A stretch of DNA of 64,000 nucleotides. Source: Paenibacillus ginsengarvi. GTDB taxonomy: Bacteria; Bacillota; Bacilli; Paenibacillales; NBRC-103111. The stretch lies in the NCBI RefSeq assembly GCF_003626695.1, contig NZ_RBAH01000002.1, forward strand, positions 248,001-312,000, in the 5' to 3' direction. A program made the translations under genes and the position numbers. Below are positions 36,428 to 45,319 of this stretch, in pieces; position 1 is the stretch's first letter, and each line of letters starts with the position of its first letter. The notes under the pieces were generated by a model that was not told the origin of the DNA, did no database searches, and saw only the letters and a list, made by a program, of their open reading frames with translations.

Positions 36428-36961
36428 GTGTCCGTGGCAATTATTACGATTATATCCGGCAGTCCGAGCCGCCAGTCGCGGCTATATGGTCTAATATCCG
36501 CTGCCGAGCGCCAACTGCGCGAGGCGCAGCATGAGGTAACAGTGATACAGGTCACCGACCTGCCGGCATCGGACCTCTTACTAGGGAATTTTAACAGCGA
36601 AAGGATCAAGGAGGCGCTGGCGCATGTGGCGGCATCGGATGCGGTAATCGTGGCCAGTCCGGTATACAAAGCCTCCTTCAGCGGCATTCTCAAGACGTTC
36701 CTCGATCTGATCCCGGAGAAGGGGCTGGACGGCAAGCAACTGCTGCCGCTGTTCATCGGCGGTACGCCGGCTCATCTGCTCGTGATCGATTACGCGCTTA
36801 AGCCGGTATTGTCCGCGCTTGGCGGCCGCCGCTTCCAGCAGGGCGTTTATGCGGTCGATCAATCCGTCAAGCGTCTGGAAGACGGCGGATTCGAGCTGGA
36901 TGCGAATACGGCTGAGCGCTTGGCGCGGGCCGTTGATGGGCTGCAGGAAGATCTGGGCTGA
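36428..36961 (+). CDS. ssuE: SsuE-like NADPH-dependent FMN reductase
   Basis: This 177-residue flavodoxin-fold reductase has the phosphate loop GSPSRQSR near residue 10 and ASPVYKASFSGILKTFLDLIP, the SsuE/MsuE family mark. It makes FMNH2 for two-component monooxygenases, so it is the natural partner for the luciferase-like enzymes encoded at 24191, 32715 and 33782. GTG 36428 is preferred (AGAGG five bases upstream); GTG 36434 is the alternative. It closes the cluster, and a hairpin follows. The name ssuE is by family; the true substrate set may not include alkanesulfonates. Confidence 0.83.
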   Translation: MSVAIITIISGSPSRQSRLYGLISAAERQLREAQHEVTVIQVTDLPASDLLLGNFNSERIKEALAHVAASDAVIVASPVYKASFSGILKTFLDLIPEKGLDGKQLLPLFIGGTPAHLLVIDYALKPVLSALGGRRFQQGVYAVDQSVKRLEDGGFELDANTAERLARAVDGLQEDLG

Positions 36962-37001
36962 GCGGTTGAAGGTTTGTTAGATCAGAAAACGATAGTTTAA
37001 A

Positions 37002-37033
37002 CCAAAACGACTGCCGCCGGGCAGCCGTTTTGG
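37002..37033 (+). terminator. Hairpin at the end of the organosulfur cluster
   Basis: A long stem, CCAAAACG-a-CTGCC with GGCAG-c-CGTTTTGG, closes a four-base loop. It lacks a long T run but would separate the cluster from the LacI module. Confidence 0.6.
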
Positions 37034-37059
37034 CGTTAACGGGGCGATAAACCGACCGT

Positions 37060-37073
37060 AACTTAAACGTTTA
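37060..37073 (+). promoter_or_regulatory. LacI-type operator 1 (palindrome)
   Basis: AACTTAAACGTTTA contains the perfect 10-bp palindrome TAAACGTTTA with the central CG typical of LacI-family operators. The first 11 bases repeat at 37139-37149 inside the LacI promoter, 79 bases downstream. Confidence 0.6.
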
Positions 37074-37129
37074 TACAGATATTACAATTAGATAACATAA
37101 ATGTTTTAAAACAAATAAAAAATTGCATA

Positions 37130-37158
37130 TTGTACCGAACTTAAACGTGTACTATAAT
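37130..37158 (+). promoter_or_regulatory. lacI-type gene promoter with embedded operator 2
   Basis: TTGTAC (37130-37135), a 17-base spacer and TATAAT (37153-37158) make a near-consensus promoter for the LacI gene. The spacer holds a second copy of AACTTAAACGT, with the near-palindrome TAAACGTGTA at 37142-37151, so bound repressor would exclude RNA polymerase. This is strong evidence for autoregulation. Confidence 0.65.
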
Positions 37159-37194
37159 CATCTGTGACAGCGATTACAAAAGGGGTATGAAAAG

Positions 37195-38166
37195 ATGGTC
37201 ACCATCAAAGATATCGCCACAGCGGCTGGAGTGACATACGTTACCGTCTCCCGAGCATTGAATAACAACCCCGGCGTCAGCGAGAAGATGAGGCAGCGCA
37301 TTTTAGCCATTGCCGAACAGATGAACTATTCGCCAAATGTAGCCGCCAAAAGATTGGCACAGCAGAAAACGAACTGCATCGGCCTGCTTTGGCCTGCTGT
37401 GAACGGTCTCTTTTTTTATAACCTTGGCGTACAAATTCAGAAGGAGGGGGCGAAAAGAGGATACCATGTCATTTTGTCTACTGCCGATCCGGCAGAGGCG
37501 CTGCATACGTTTAATCAGCTGCTTGTCGACCACGTCATCCTATGGACGTATACGCAGCCGTCGGGCGAGTTTTACCGGGAGCTGGGAAGGTATCGCGGGG
37601 AAATGTTATGGCTGGGCAGCGAAGCTGTGGAATCGAGCCATTGTCTCGGGATCGACAGAAGGCAAGCGCTGCGGGACGGCGTGCGCCATTTGGCCGAATT
37701 GGGGCACAGCAAAATCGCTTTCGTGGGCGGAGTAACCGATAAGCTGCACGGGTATACCGAAGGAATGGCGGCTTTCAAGCTCGATTACGATTCGCAGGCG
37801 GTCATTCATTTTAAAGATCCCGAGTTCGAGAGCAAGCTAACCGGCGTTTGCAGCGGGTCGAATCGGCGAACGGCTGTTGTAGCGGATTCGCAGCAAGCTT
37901 TGTTTTGTACGTTCCGGCTGTTTCGCAAGTTGGGCCTACGCGTGCCGGAAGACGTTTCGCTGCTCGTGTACGACGACGTTCCCGAATTCGAAATGTATGA
38001 GATTCCGCTAACAACCGTCGGTCCTTCGATCCCGCTGCTCGCGTGCAAGGCGCTGGATATTTTGACAGGTATTGCGAAGCCGAAGGAAGGTGAACGGTGG
38101 GTCCAGGAAACGATGTATACGGAATTGACCATTCGTCAATCGACCCGTTTGAACGACAAGCAGTAA
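37195..38166 (+). CDS. LacI-family transcriptional regulator
   Basis: This 323-residue regulator has the LacI helix-turn-helix at residues 1-25 (IKDIATAAGVTYVTVSRALN), the hinge SPNVAAKRLAQQKT, and a periplasmic-binding-like sensor domain (about 60-320). It is autoregulated, judging by an operator inside its own promoter and a perfect palindrome upstream. It is followed by the TAT beta-helix gene on the same strand with a 166-base gap. The ligand is probably a sugar from the polymer handled by this module. GGGGTATGAAAAG precedes the ATG. Confidence 0.9.
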   Translation: MVTIKDIATAAGVTYVTVSRALNNNPGVSEKMRQRILAIAEQMNYSPNVAAKRLAQQKTNCIGLLWPAVNGLFFYNLGVQIQKEGAKRGYHVILSTADPAEALHTFNQLLVDHVILWTYTQPSGEFYRELGRYRGEMLWLGSEAVESSHCLGIDRRQALRDGVRHLAELGHSKIAFVGGVTDKLHGYTEGMAAFKLDYDSQAVIHFKDPEFESKLTGVCSGSNRRTAVVADSQQALFCTFRLFRKLGLRVPEDVSLLVYDDVPEFEMYEIPLTTVGPSIPLLACKALDILTGIAKPKEGERWVQETMYTELTIRQSTRLNDKQ

Positions 38167-38332
38167 CCGGACGTATTGGAAACTTGTTCGGCATGATGCC
38201 GGCCGTTTCTTTTCAACTGACAGCAATCGATTTCCTCATGACCAACCAGACAGCCGGACGTTTTGGACAAAGAGCTGACATACCCTAAGGAGTAATAAAA
38301 CCATATCGATTGATAATGGAAGGGTGAATGGG

Positions 38333-40555
38333 ATGACGGAGACGAGGATAGACGGACATAATGGGCAAAATGGGAGCGAGCATGAGGGAGAAGCCGGACA
38401 TCGAACGGGCGGGAGCTTGGAAAAACAGATGAGCAGGAGAAGACTGCTCACTTCCATCGGTCTTGCCGGAACGGCGGTCGTTACTGCCGGTGTCTTCCAT
38501 GGGGCTGAGGCACTTACCGGAAAAGGGGTGTCCGATTCGGTTTACGGCAAACGAGGACACGGCGACCCGCGCCTTATGGCTGCACTGGCCGTTACCGATG
38601 CGAAGGATTACGGTGCGACAGGCGATGGGATAACAGACGACTCTTCGTCGCTTACCGACGCGATCGCCGACTTGTCTGACGGCGGGGATTTGCTCTTCCC
38701 GCCCGGCCATTACCGGATCGGCTCGAATCTTACCTTTCCGGCGAAGATTACGCTAGTGTTCGCGAATGGCGCTAGGCTGGCGCCGGATGCAGGCATTGTC
38801 GTCACGATCGAAGGCTGCGTCGACGCATCTTTGACGCACATCTTCGAAGGAGCCGGGACCGTTCAGGGGCTGCTTCGCGAGGAAGCCGTCTACCCGTAGT
38901 GGTGGGGGGCGACAGGCAACGGAACGACGGACGATTCGAATGCGTTCCGTCTTGCTTTGACTGCGGCGAGTCATGTGGTCGTGCCCGAAGGCGGAACATT
39001 CCTGATCGGCAATGTCGATTTGGCCGGCAAGAGCATCTCCGGCGGCGGGAAGATCAAGAAGCTTTCTACGGCAGAATGCGCCTTTCATATCAAAGGGGAC
39101 GGAACCGTTATCGCAGGGTTGACCTTTCAAGGAATGCAAACCAGCGGCCAGCCTAACACCGACGTAAAGCTTGGCGATGGAGCGCGAAATATCCGCATTC
39201 ACGGCTGTACATTTCGTTCCCCGATTTACAGCGCCATTGCAGGGGCGATAGACAGTTCCTTGCCGGGCGGCGGCGCGTACGCGCAGCAGGCGGAAGGAGT
39301 GATCATTGCCAACAACATGTTTCAGGGATATGCCCGGCCGCTTTATTTATACAGTGTGAGCAATTTGACGATCACCGGCAATGTGATCCGCGATTCGCTG
39401 TTCGACGGGCTTCGGCTCCGAGAGAACGACGGCTTCTGCCTGATCGACAGCAACCAGTTTATCAATATCGGAGTCCCGAGCTGGCCCGACGATCAGACGC
39501 GGGACGCCATAGACACGTATTGGAGCGGCAAAGATTTGACGATCACGAATAATATGGTCGATACGACCGCGTATATCGGCTTCGATCTGAAGGGAGTCGC
39601 GCCGGACGGCTCGTACAATTCTAGCCGTGTCATCGTGGCGAACAATCAGATTTATCGTACGCGGTATGAGGGGATCAAAATATCGTCCGGCTCCGAGGAT
39701 CCGTTAGCTCCGCACGCCGCCTTTTACAACGTCAGCGGAAACATAATTCACGAGTGCAATCAGAACAACCGGGAGGGGAGAGGGGGAGTCGGCAATGCGG
39801 GCATTGCGCTGCTCAAGGTGAAGCATGCCAATGTCGTCGATAATTTCGTATTCTCCTGTTACGGCCGCGGCATATTCGTTAACAATCCGAAGTCGCTGGA
39901 TGCGTCAGGCGGCGACGCGGAGCATAAAAACAAATGTATCCGGATCAGCGGCAACATGTGCATCAACAACGGGCAGGCCGCGAGCGTCTCGAACAGCGCC
40001 GGCATTATCTCGCTCGGCACCGGATACATGATCGTCTCCGAGAACATATGCGGGAACGACCCGGGTTACCCGAATTCCAACATGCAGGGAGTCGGCATCA
40101 ACATTTCAAGCACGGGTACGGGATTTCCCAATTATAAAAATACGATCGTGCGGGACAACATATGCCGAAACAATGTCAATTATCAGATCATTATAACCGG
40201 CGCCGACGGACTCGCCGTATTTGAAGGCAATATTCAGGAAGGCACGAATGCCGCATACCGGCCTTGGCACCATCAGCGTACTCACTATGCTGGAAACGGA
40301 ATACCGTCGGCAAGCGACGGTATGTTCCGCTCGGGCGACAAGATCCAGAACATCGCGGCTACCCGAACGAAGCATATATCCCACTGGTTATGCGTGGAGG
40401 ACGGAACGCCCGGCAAATGGCGCGCGTTCGGCTGCGGATGGGGGACGACGGCGGAACGTCCGGTTCTCGGCGCAAACGATGCGGGATATCAGTACTTGGA
40501 TTCGACATTGAATAAAACGATTTTGTGGGACGGCGGGATTTGGCTGGGGGTATAA
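38333..40555 (+). pseudogene. TAT-exported beta-helix protein interrupted by one TAG codon
   Basis: The frame is continuous from ATG 38333 to the stop at 40555 except for a TAG at 38897-38899. The stop sits in the context YP-stop-WWGATGNGTTDD. In the pectate-lyase-3 family this position is usually Glu (YPEWWGA), so GAG probably became TAG by one base change. Upstream lies a twin-arginine signal (SRRRLLTSIG) and DYGATGDGITDD; downstream is an Asn-rich beta-helix with the GTPGKWRAFG end also found in the paralogue at 8631-10403. No good restart codon exists after the stop. It is either a young pseudogene, a sequencing error, or a readthrough case. The gene follows LacI and precedes a decayed ParB-fold copy. 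Confidence 0.8.
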
Positions 40556-40592
40556 CTGCTTCGTTGAGTATTGAAAAGCCGAGGTGATTCAT

Positions 40593-40967
40593 GTGGAAGA
40601 AATATTATCTCGAATGAAGCATAAACACGGAAGGATCATGGATGGGAAGCGGCATTTCTGGGACGTAGAAAAACTGTGGGAATAATCTAAGAACCTACCC
40701 GTTCATACAATCAAGATTGATTCCATAAAGGAGCTTGACCAGGATTGTTGGTTTAAAGATAGCGGGAGCAGACCCATTCCAACTATACGCAATGTTGCGT
40801 TTCATTGTCAGCGAATTATGAACGCAAACATGTAGTACCCCATACTCTTATGTTCCGATGGACAATTAATCGATGGGGGACACAGAATTGCAAAAGCATT
40901 AATCGATGGAAATCGTGAAATTAAAGCCGTCTATATTCCATTGCCGGCGGCGGATGTAATTCAATAA
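40593..40967 (+). pseudogene. Decayed paralogue of the ParB-fold gene at 438-812
   Basis: This 375-base stretch aligns without a single insertion or deletion to the intact gene at 438-812. By hand count about 46 bases differ, roughly 88% identity, many at silent positions. Two in-frame stops (TAA at codon 31, TAG at codon 81) kill it; the DGGHR loop is still readable. The ribosome site GAGGTG and the preceding GAAAAGC are shared as well. The pattern suggests that the copy was a working gene for a long time and died recently. Confidence 0.88.
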
Positions 40968-41014
40968 TTTACGCTTGTTAGTTTGGAGCGGTAGTTCAAC
41001 CAGCTAACAGGGGA

Positions 41015-41044
41015 AACCCTCCTTAACCCATAGGAGGGTTCTTT
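41015..41044 (+). terminator. Intrinsic terminator
   Basis: A perfect 9-bp stem, AACCCTCCT (41015-41023) with AGGAGGGTT (41032-41040), is followed by CTTTGG. It isolates the decayed genes from the SBP gene that follows. Confidence 0.7.
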
Positions 41045-41111
41045 GGCATGCAAGGATAATAATTAACCTCATTAATTATCCGCGTATCTATATGACAATC
41101 GTGCAAATTTA

Positions 41112-41140
41112 TTGTCGCAAAATCCAAAGATTTTTTAATA
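41112..41140 (+). promoter_or_regulatory. Promoter of the SBP gene at 41246
   Basis: TTGTCG, a 17-base spacer and TTAATA. The predicted transcription start is near 41147, about 20 bases before a cre site. Confidence 0.5.
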
Positions 41141-41164
41141 GGAAACCACTATGCTAAAAGTAAT

Positions 41165-41178
41165 TGAGAACGCTTTCA
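41165..41178 (+). promoter_or_regulatory. cre site (CcpA operator)
   Basis: TGAGAACGCTTTCA matches the cre consensus at all fixed positions. It lies about +18 to +31 relative to the predicted start, a typical position for CcpA roadblock repression of the SBP gene. Confidence 0.65.
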
Positions 41179-41245
41179 ACAAGAGCATCGCCTGTTCCAT
41201 TGGTTGTGTACGCAGATGACACAAAAGGAGAAAAGGGAGATGTGT

Positions 41246-42622
41246 ATGAAAGTAAACAGAAGATTTCGTGCTAGCAAACGTTCAGCGGGGTCAGCGGCGG
41301 CTGTGCTGCCAGTAATCGCCTTACTCGTCGCCTCATGCAGCGGAGGCAATGCTGCGCCGACCTCCGCAGACAAAACTCCGGATGCGAAACAGCCGGAAGC
41401 GGCTGCAACGAAAGATTGGACGAAGGAGAAAGTGGAACTGACGTTTTACTATATGTACGACGACGATATAGAACAAAATTTTCGCGAAGGAAACGGGGCT
41501 AGTATACAGAAGAAATACCCGAATGTTACGTTTAAATTTATTCAAAACAAAAAGGGCACTACGCTGGCCGATATTATTGCCACAAAAACGAATGTCGACT
41601 TTTTCGGTGATACGCAATCCGGTGTCTCGAAGCTTCGGGATGTCGGCCTAATGGATGATTTATCCGACCTCGTCAAGAAACACAAAGTGGATTTGAGCAA
41701 AGTCGAACCGAACGCACTTAATGCGTACACATTTGCGGGCAACGGGGTTTTATCGGGCCTTCCCGTCAAACTAAATTCGACTGCGCTTTACTATAACAAA
41801 GATCTGTTCGATAAATTCGGCGTTCCTTATTTAACCGACAATATGACATGGGAGCAAATTTTCGAAACCGCCAAAAAATTGACTCGTTCCGACGGCGGCA
41901 CCCCTTATTACGGGCTCGGACTCAATATATCCAACATGCTGTATGTAAACGAGAAGCTGCCCAGCTTAGTAAATACACAGACAAGAAAAGCCACGCTTAA
42001 TACGGACTATTGGAAGAAAATGATGGAGCGCATCGTGCCGATGGCTACGATCTCGGGGAATCAAGCCGCGAACAACGACCTGGCCAACTACGGAAAATCA
42101 TACATTCAATTTTACAAGGATCGCAATATCGCGATCCAGGTCGGCAACAACACCATTTACAACATCCTCCACCAAAATGGGGATGGCATGAGATGGGATA
42201 TTGCCACATTCCCCAGCTTCAGCGACATGCCGAATGCAGGTCCGAATTCGAGCCCGTATGGCTATTTTATATCCAAGACGAGTCCGAATCGGGAAATCGC
42301 ATTTCTGGCCATTGCCGCATTGCTAGAGGAGAGCGCCCAACTGGATGCGGCCCGGATTAGCGGGGCAGTACCTGTCATCAAGAATCGTTCCTTCCTGGAT
42401 GTGATAGGAAAGGATACGCAATATTTGAAAGGTAGAAATGCTAAAGGGCTGGTGCCGAGAACATATGGTGAAAGCCTTCCGGTTGACCCGCTTTATTCCG
42501 CCGCAACCGGCGCTTTGAACACGGCCTTCTATAACGTAGTGGCCGGCAAGAGCGACATCAATACTGCTTTGCGTGAAGCGGAGGAATCGGCAAACCAGAA
42601 AATTAGCACGCTTGGCAAATAA
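41246..42622 (+). CDS. Family 1 extracellular sugar-binding lipoprotein (orphan SBP)
   Basis: This 458-residue lipoprotein has a long basic N-region and lipobox LVASC (Cys31). The body is SBP_bac_1-like, with DKFGVPYLTDNMTWEQI and LTRSDGGTPYYGLG shared with the other three orphan SBPs, and it is especially close to the one at 55169. ATG 41246 has GGGAG six bases upstream; ATG 41240 is an alternative. No permease is nearby. It has its own promoter and cre site and is followed by a terminator, so it is monocistronic. It probably loads oligosaccharides for the beta-helix protein encoded before it, or works with the next module. Confidence 0.9.
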   Translation: MKVNRRFRASKRSAGSAAAVLPVIALLVASCSGGNAAPTSADKTPDAKQPEAAATKDWTKEKVELTFYYMYDDDIEQNFREGNGASIQKKYPNVTFKFIQNKKGTTLADIIATKTNVDFFGDTQSGVSKLRDVGLMDDLSDLVKKHKVDLSKVEPNALNAYTFAGNGVLSGLPVKLNSTALYYNKDLFDKFGVPYLTDNMTWEQIFETAKKLTRSDGGTPYYGLGLNISNMLYVNEKLPSLVNTQTRKATLNTDYWKKMMERIVPMATISGNQAANNDLANYGKSYIQFYKDRNIAIQVGNNTIYNILHQNGDGMRWDIATFPSFSDMPNAGPNSSPYGYFISKTSPNREIAFLAIAALLEESAQLDAARISGAVPVIKNRSFLDVIGKDTQYLKGRNAKGLVPRTYGESLPVDPLYSAATGALNTAFYNVVAGKSDINTALREAEESANQKISTLGK

Positions 42623-42659
42623 GGATCTTTCGGTACGTTTGAAACAAAATCAAAGAATC

Positions 42660-42697
42660 GCCAGGTCTGTATACGAATGCAGGCTTGGCTTTTTTTG
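42660..42697. terminator. Intrinsic terminator between SBP and AraC genes
   Basis: GCCAGGTCTG (42660-42669) pairs, with G-T wobbles, with CAGGCTTGGC (42680-42689), followed by eight Ts. It lies between convergent genes. Confidence 0.75.
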
Positions 42698-42722
42698 TTA
42701 TTAGCCAACATGGTTAGAAACT

Positions 42723-43526
42723 TCAGATGCGGTGGCTTTTCCGGTAATGCGACGGCGTCGTATGCTCGTACTTGACGAACATCCGATGCAAATAAAATCC
42801 GTTCTGGTAGCCGCAGTTTTCGGCTATGTGCTCGATCGTCATATCGGTTTCGACCAGCAGCCTTTTTGCTTTTCCCAGACGAAGGGAGGTCAAATAACGA
42901 AGTGGCGTCACGCCGAAGGAGGCGGTGAACTTTTTGGTAAGCTGCACTGGACTGATGTCGAGCACTTCGGCGATATCCTTCAGGTTGAGCGCCCGGAAAG
43001 CGTGCTGCTGGATCATGAGATGCGCTTGTTGCATCAGCGGCTCAGGCTGCCGATCTTCTTCCGATTCGCCGCTAAGGCTTCCTTCCCCAAGCTCATCGCA
43101 GTAAAGCTGCCACAGGTCCTGGAGATAATGTTTGTACTTGCGCGATTTCATCGAAATCGGCCAAGCTTTCCACTTTTTCATCACCGCGTAATTTTGCGCA
43201 AGACGCGACGTGTTGCTTATGCTGATACTTCCCGCAGGAATAACCTTCTCCGCACCCGGCCCCTCCCATACCAGTTCGACATAATAAAACGTAAGCGGCG
43301 TCACGATCACCCTGCGGAAAACGGTATCCGGCGGGCAAATGACAATATCGCCGAACGTCGCAGTACCCTTCGACTCCCCGATTTCATAATAAAACGAGCC
43401 CGATTCGACGACAAACATTACCCAGATTTTATAAATGTCCTCATAAAGCAAAAAAACGTCCTTTTTTTCCCAATAAACGGTATGTTTCACTACCGGCATC
43501 AAGCTGGACAGCAGCGCTCCATTCAT
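42723..43526 (-). CDS. AraC-family transcriptional regulator
   Basis: This 267-residue protein is similar along its length to the AraC regulator at 7678-8505: an N-terminal cupin-like sensor (WEKKDVFLLYED, GSFYYEIGESKGTATFGD) and a C-terminal double helix-turn-helix (about 170-265). GGAGG lies eight bases before the ATG. It is divergent from the SBP gene at 43785 and probably activates that operon. The two paralogous regulators suggest duplication of a whole regulatory unit. Confidence 0.88.
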   Translation of the reverse strand: MNGALLSSLMPVVKHTVYWEKKDVFLLYEDIYKIWVMFVVESGSFYYEIGESKGTATFGDIVICPPDTVFRRVIVTPLTFYYVELVWEGPGAEKVIPAGSISISNTSRLAQNYAVMKKWKAWPISMKSRKYKHYLQDLWQLYCDELGEGSLSGESEEDRQPEPLMQQAHLMIQQHAFRALNLKDIAEVLDISPVQLTKKFTASFGVTPLRYLTSLRLGKAKRLLVETDMTIEHIAENCGYQNGFYLHRMFVKYEHTTPSHYRKSHRI

Positions 43527-43737
43527 CCCGATCGCCTCCGCACGTTGTGGAAATTTTGGATAACTCGACAGCTAATAATGTATATGTTCAGATAATAACA
43601 CTTCATTTATGATATGTATATCGAAGAAATAACAGATATAACGACTGGGAGGCTGCAATGGTTAACACTGCCGCCCTGTGTGAGAGGAGGTGTGCGGGCA
43701 CAATAAGCTCGAGCGGGACCAGCGGAATTTTCCCGAT

Positions 43738-43751
43738 TGAAAACGTTTACG
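43738..43751 (+). promoter_or_regulatory. cre-like/LacI-type operator
   Basis: TGAAAACGTTTACG differs from the cre consensus only at its last base. It contains AAACGTTT, also the heart of the LacI operator palindrome at 37064-37073, so either CcpA or that LacI protein might bind. It lies 34 bases before the SBP start. Confidence 0.5.
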
Positions 43752-43784
43752 AATTAAGATTTTAACTTAATAGGGGGACTGGAT

Positions 43785-45107
43785 ATGCGTTACCAAAAAG
43801 TATGGCCAACTGTCGCGCTGGCGCTTATGATCGGAACGACGGCTGCATGCAGCTCGAACAGTGCGGGCACGGGCGGATTGAAGACGCAGACTGGAGCAGG
43901 GAAGCAGGAGGCGCCGCCGGAGCCGGTTACGATCAATATGTTGACGGACTGGAAAATTACCGACGATGACTTGAACCAAATTTTTTATAAGCCGCTTGCG
44001 GCCAAATATCCGCACTTGAAGCTCAATATCATTACAGCGTCCAATACGGTTAATATTAAATCGTTGATAGCGGCGGGAGATGTGCCCGATATGCTGCTCA
44101 CGGGTACAGAGGGCTTTCAGCAAATGCTGGATCTCGGCGTGGCTCTGGATTTGAACGAGCTAATCCGTCTGCAAGGGTTCGATATGAACCGGCTCGATCC
44201 GATCATCGTGCAAACGATTAAAGGCTTCGGCAAAAAGGGCGAAATTTACGCTTTGCCCTACGGTATGAATTATAACGCTTTGTATTACAATAAATCGCTC
44301 TTTGACCGTTTCGCGGTCAAATATCCGACGGACGGCATGACATGGGGCGATACGATCGAGCTTGGCAAAAGAGTGTCGAGAAACGACGGAGGCGTGTTGT
44401 ACCGCGGACTCGCCGCAAGCCATCTGGTCAAAATCGCTTCTCCGCTTTCTTTGAATCGTTTCGATCCGGCTACAGGCAAGGTCAGCATCAATACGGATCA
44501 ATGGAAGCGCGCGTACGAAGTGTTTCAGTCGATCGTTTCGATTCCTAACAACACGAACGATAAGAAGAACGGCGACGAGCTCAACGCGTTTTTGTATGAT
44601 AAAACGATTGCGATGTATCCATACATTGGCTTATTTCATCGGATGGCAGACGCGGTTAAGGGCGGGCTGGACTGGGATTTGGTCACGTATCCGACATTCC
44701 CGGACAAACCCGGCGTGTACGGCGAAGCCGATGCTTATTATTTGTTCGTCACACCGAACAGCAAGCATCAGAAGGAAGCGTTCCAGGTCATCTCCACCGC
44801 GTTGTCGGATGACGCGCAGCTTGCTTCCTCCAAGAAGGGTACGATCGTAACCCCATTAGTGAAGAAGGAGGTGCGGGATAGCTTCGGCCAAGAATCGGAC
44901 GTATTAAAAGGAAAAAATGTGCAGGCGATCTTCAAAAACCGCCCCGTCCCGTATCACAGCAACCCGAAAAAATATGACGCGATAGCGGATAGCGAGCTGA
45001 ATGCAGGCTCGCTGCAGCTGTACGGCAATGCGAAAGACATCAATACGATCATCCGGGAATCGGAAGAAAAGATTGCCAAGAAGGTAGCCGAACAAGAGGG
45101 TAAATAA
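43785..45107 (+). CDS. Family 1 extracellular sugar-binding lipoprotein (orphan SBP)
   Basis: This 440-residue lipoprotein (lipobox TAAC, Cys22) has the SBP_bac_1 fold signs FDRFAVKYPTDGMTWGD and DGGVLYRG. The C-terminus, DINTIIRESEEKIAKK, matches the helical end of the other orphan SBPs. AGGGGGGA lies 6-7 bases before the ATG. It is divergent from the AraC gene at 42723 and followed by GH97 (309-base gap) and a cell-wall-bound GH16 protein. No permease genes are present. It would bind oligosaccharides released at the surface. Confidence 0.9.
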   Translation: MRYQKVWPTVALALMIGTTAACSSNSAGTGGLKTQTGAGKQEAPPEPVTINMLTDWKITDDDLNQIFYKPLAAKYPHLKLNIITASNTVNIKSLIAAGDVPDMLLTGTEGFQQMLDLGVALDLNELIRLQGFDMNRLDPIIVQTIKGFGKKGEIYALPYGMNYNALYYNKSLFDRFAVKYPTDGMTWGDTIELGKRVSRNDGGVLYRGLAASHLVKIASPLSLNRFDPATGKVSINTDQWKRAYEVFQSIVSIPNNTNDKKNGDELNAFLYDKTIAMYPYIGLFHRMADAVKGGLDWDLVTYPTFPDKPGVYGEADAYYLFVTPNSKHQKEAFQVISTALSDDAQLASSKKGTIVTPLVKKEVRDSFGQESDVLKGKNVQAIFKNRPVPYHSNPKKYDAIADSELNAGSLQLYGNAKDINTIIRESEEKIAKKVAEQEGK

Positions 45108-45319
45108 GAAAAACGTCTATCGACGTATTCCAAAGATGAGCGACCGCGACTGAACCCCACAAAGTGAAGAAGAGCTACGAAGCACATTCCGATTACTTTG
45201 CGGGGACCCCATAACCAGCGGAAGTTTATTCTTGGTAAAAAAAGTCGTATTTCGTTTCGCTTTAACGCTTTACTGAACTTAAACTTTCTTTAACGATAAG
45301 TAAGCGGTTAACCGCGCAG

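Noticed and set aside
38897..38899. TAG as pyrrolysine or programmed readthrough
   Set aside because: No pyl genes are seen and no readthrough signal is recognisable; a Glu-to-stop mutation is the simpler explanation.
40593..40967. Insertion sequence linking the two ParB-fold copies
   Set aside because: No transposase, terminal inverted repeats or target duplications are seen around either copy.
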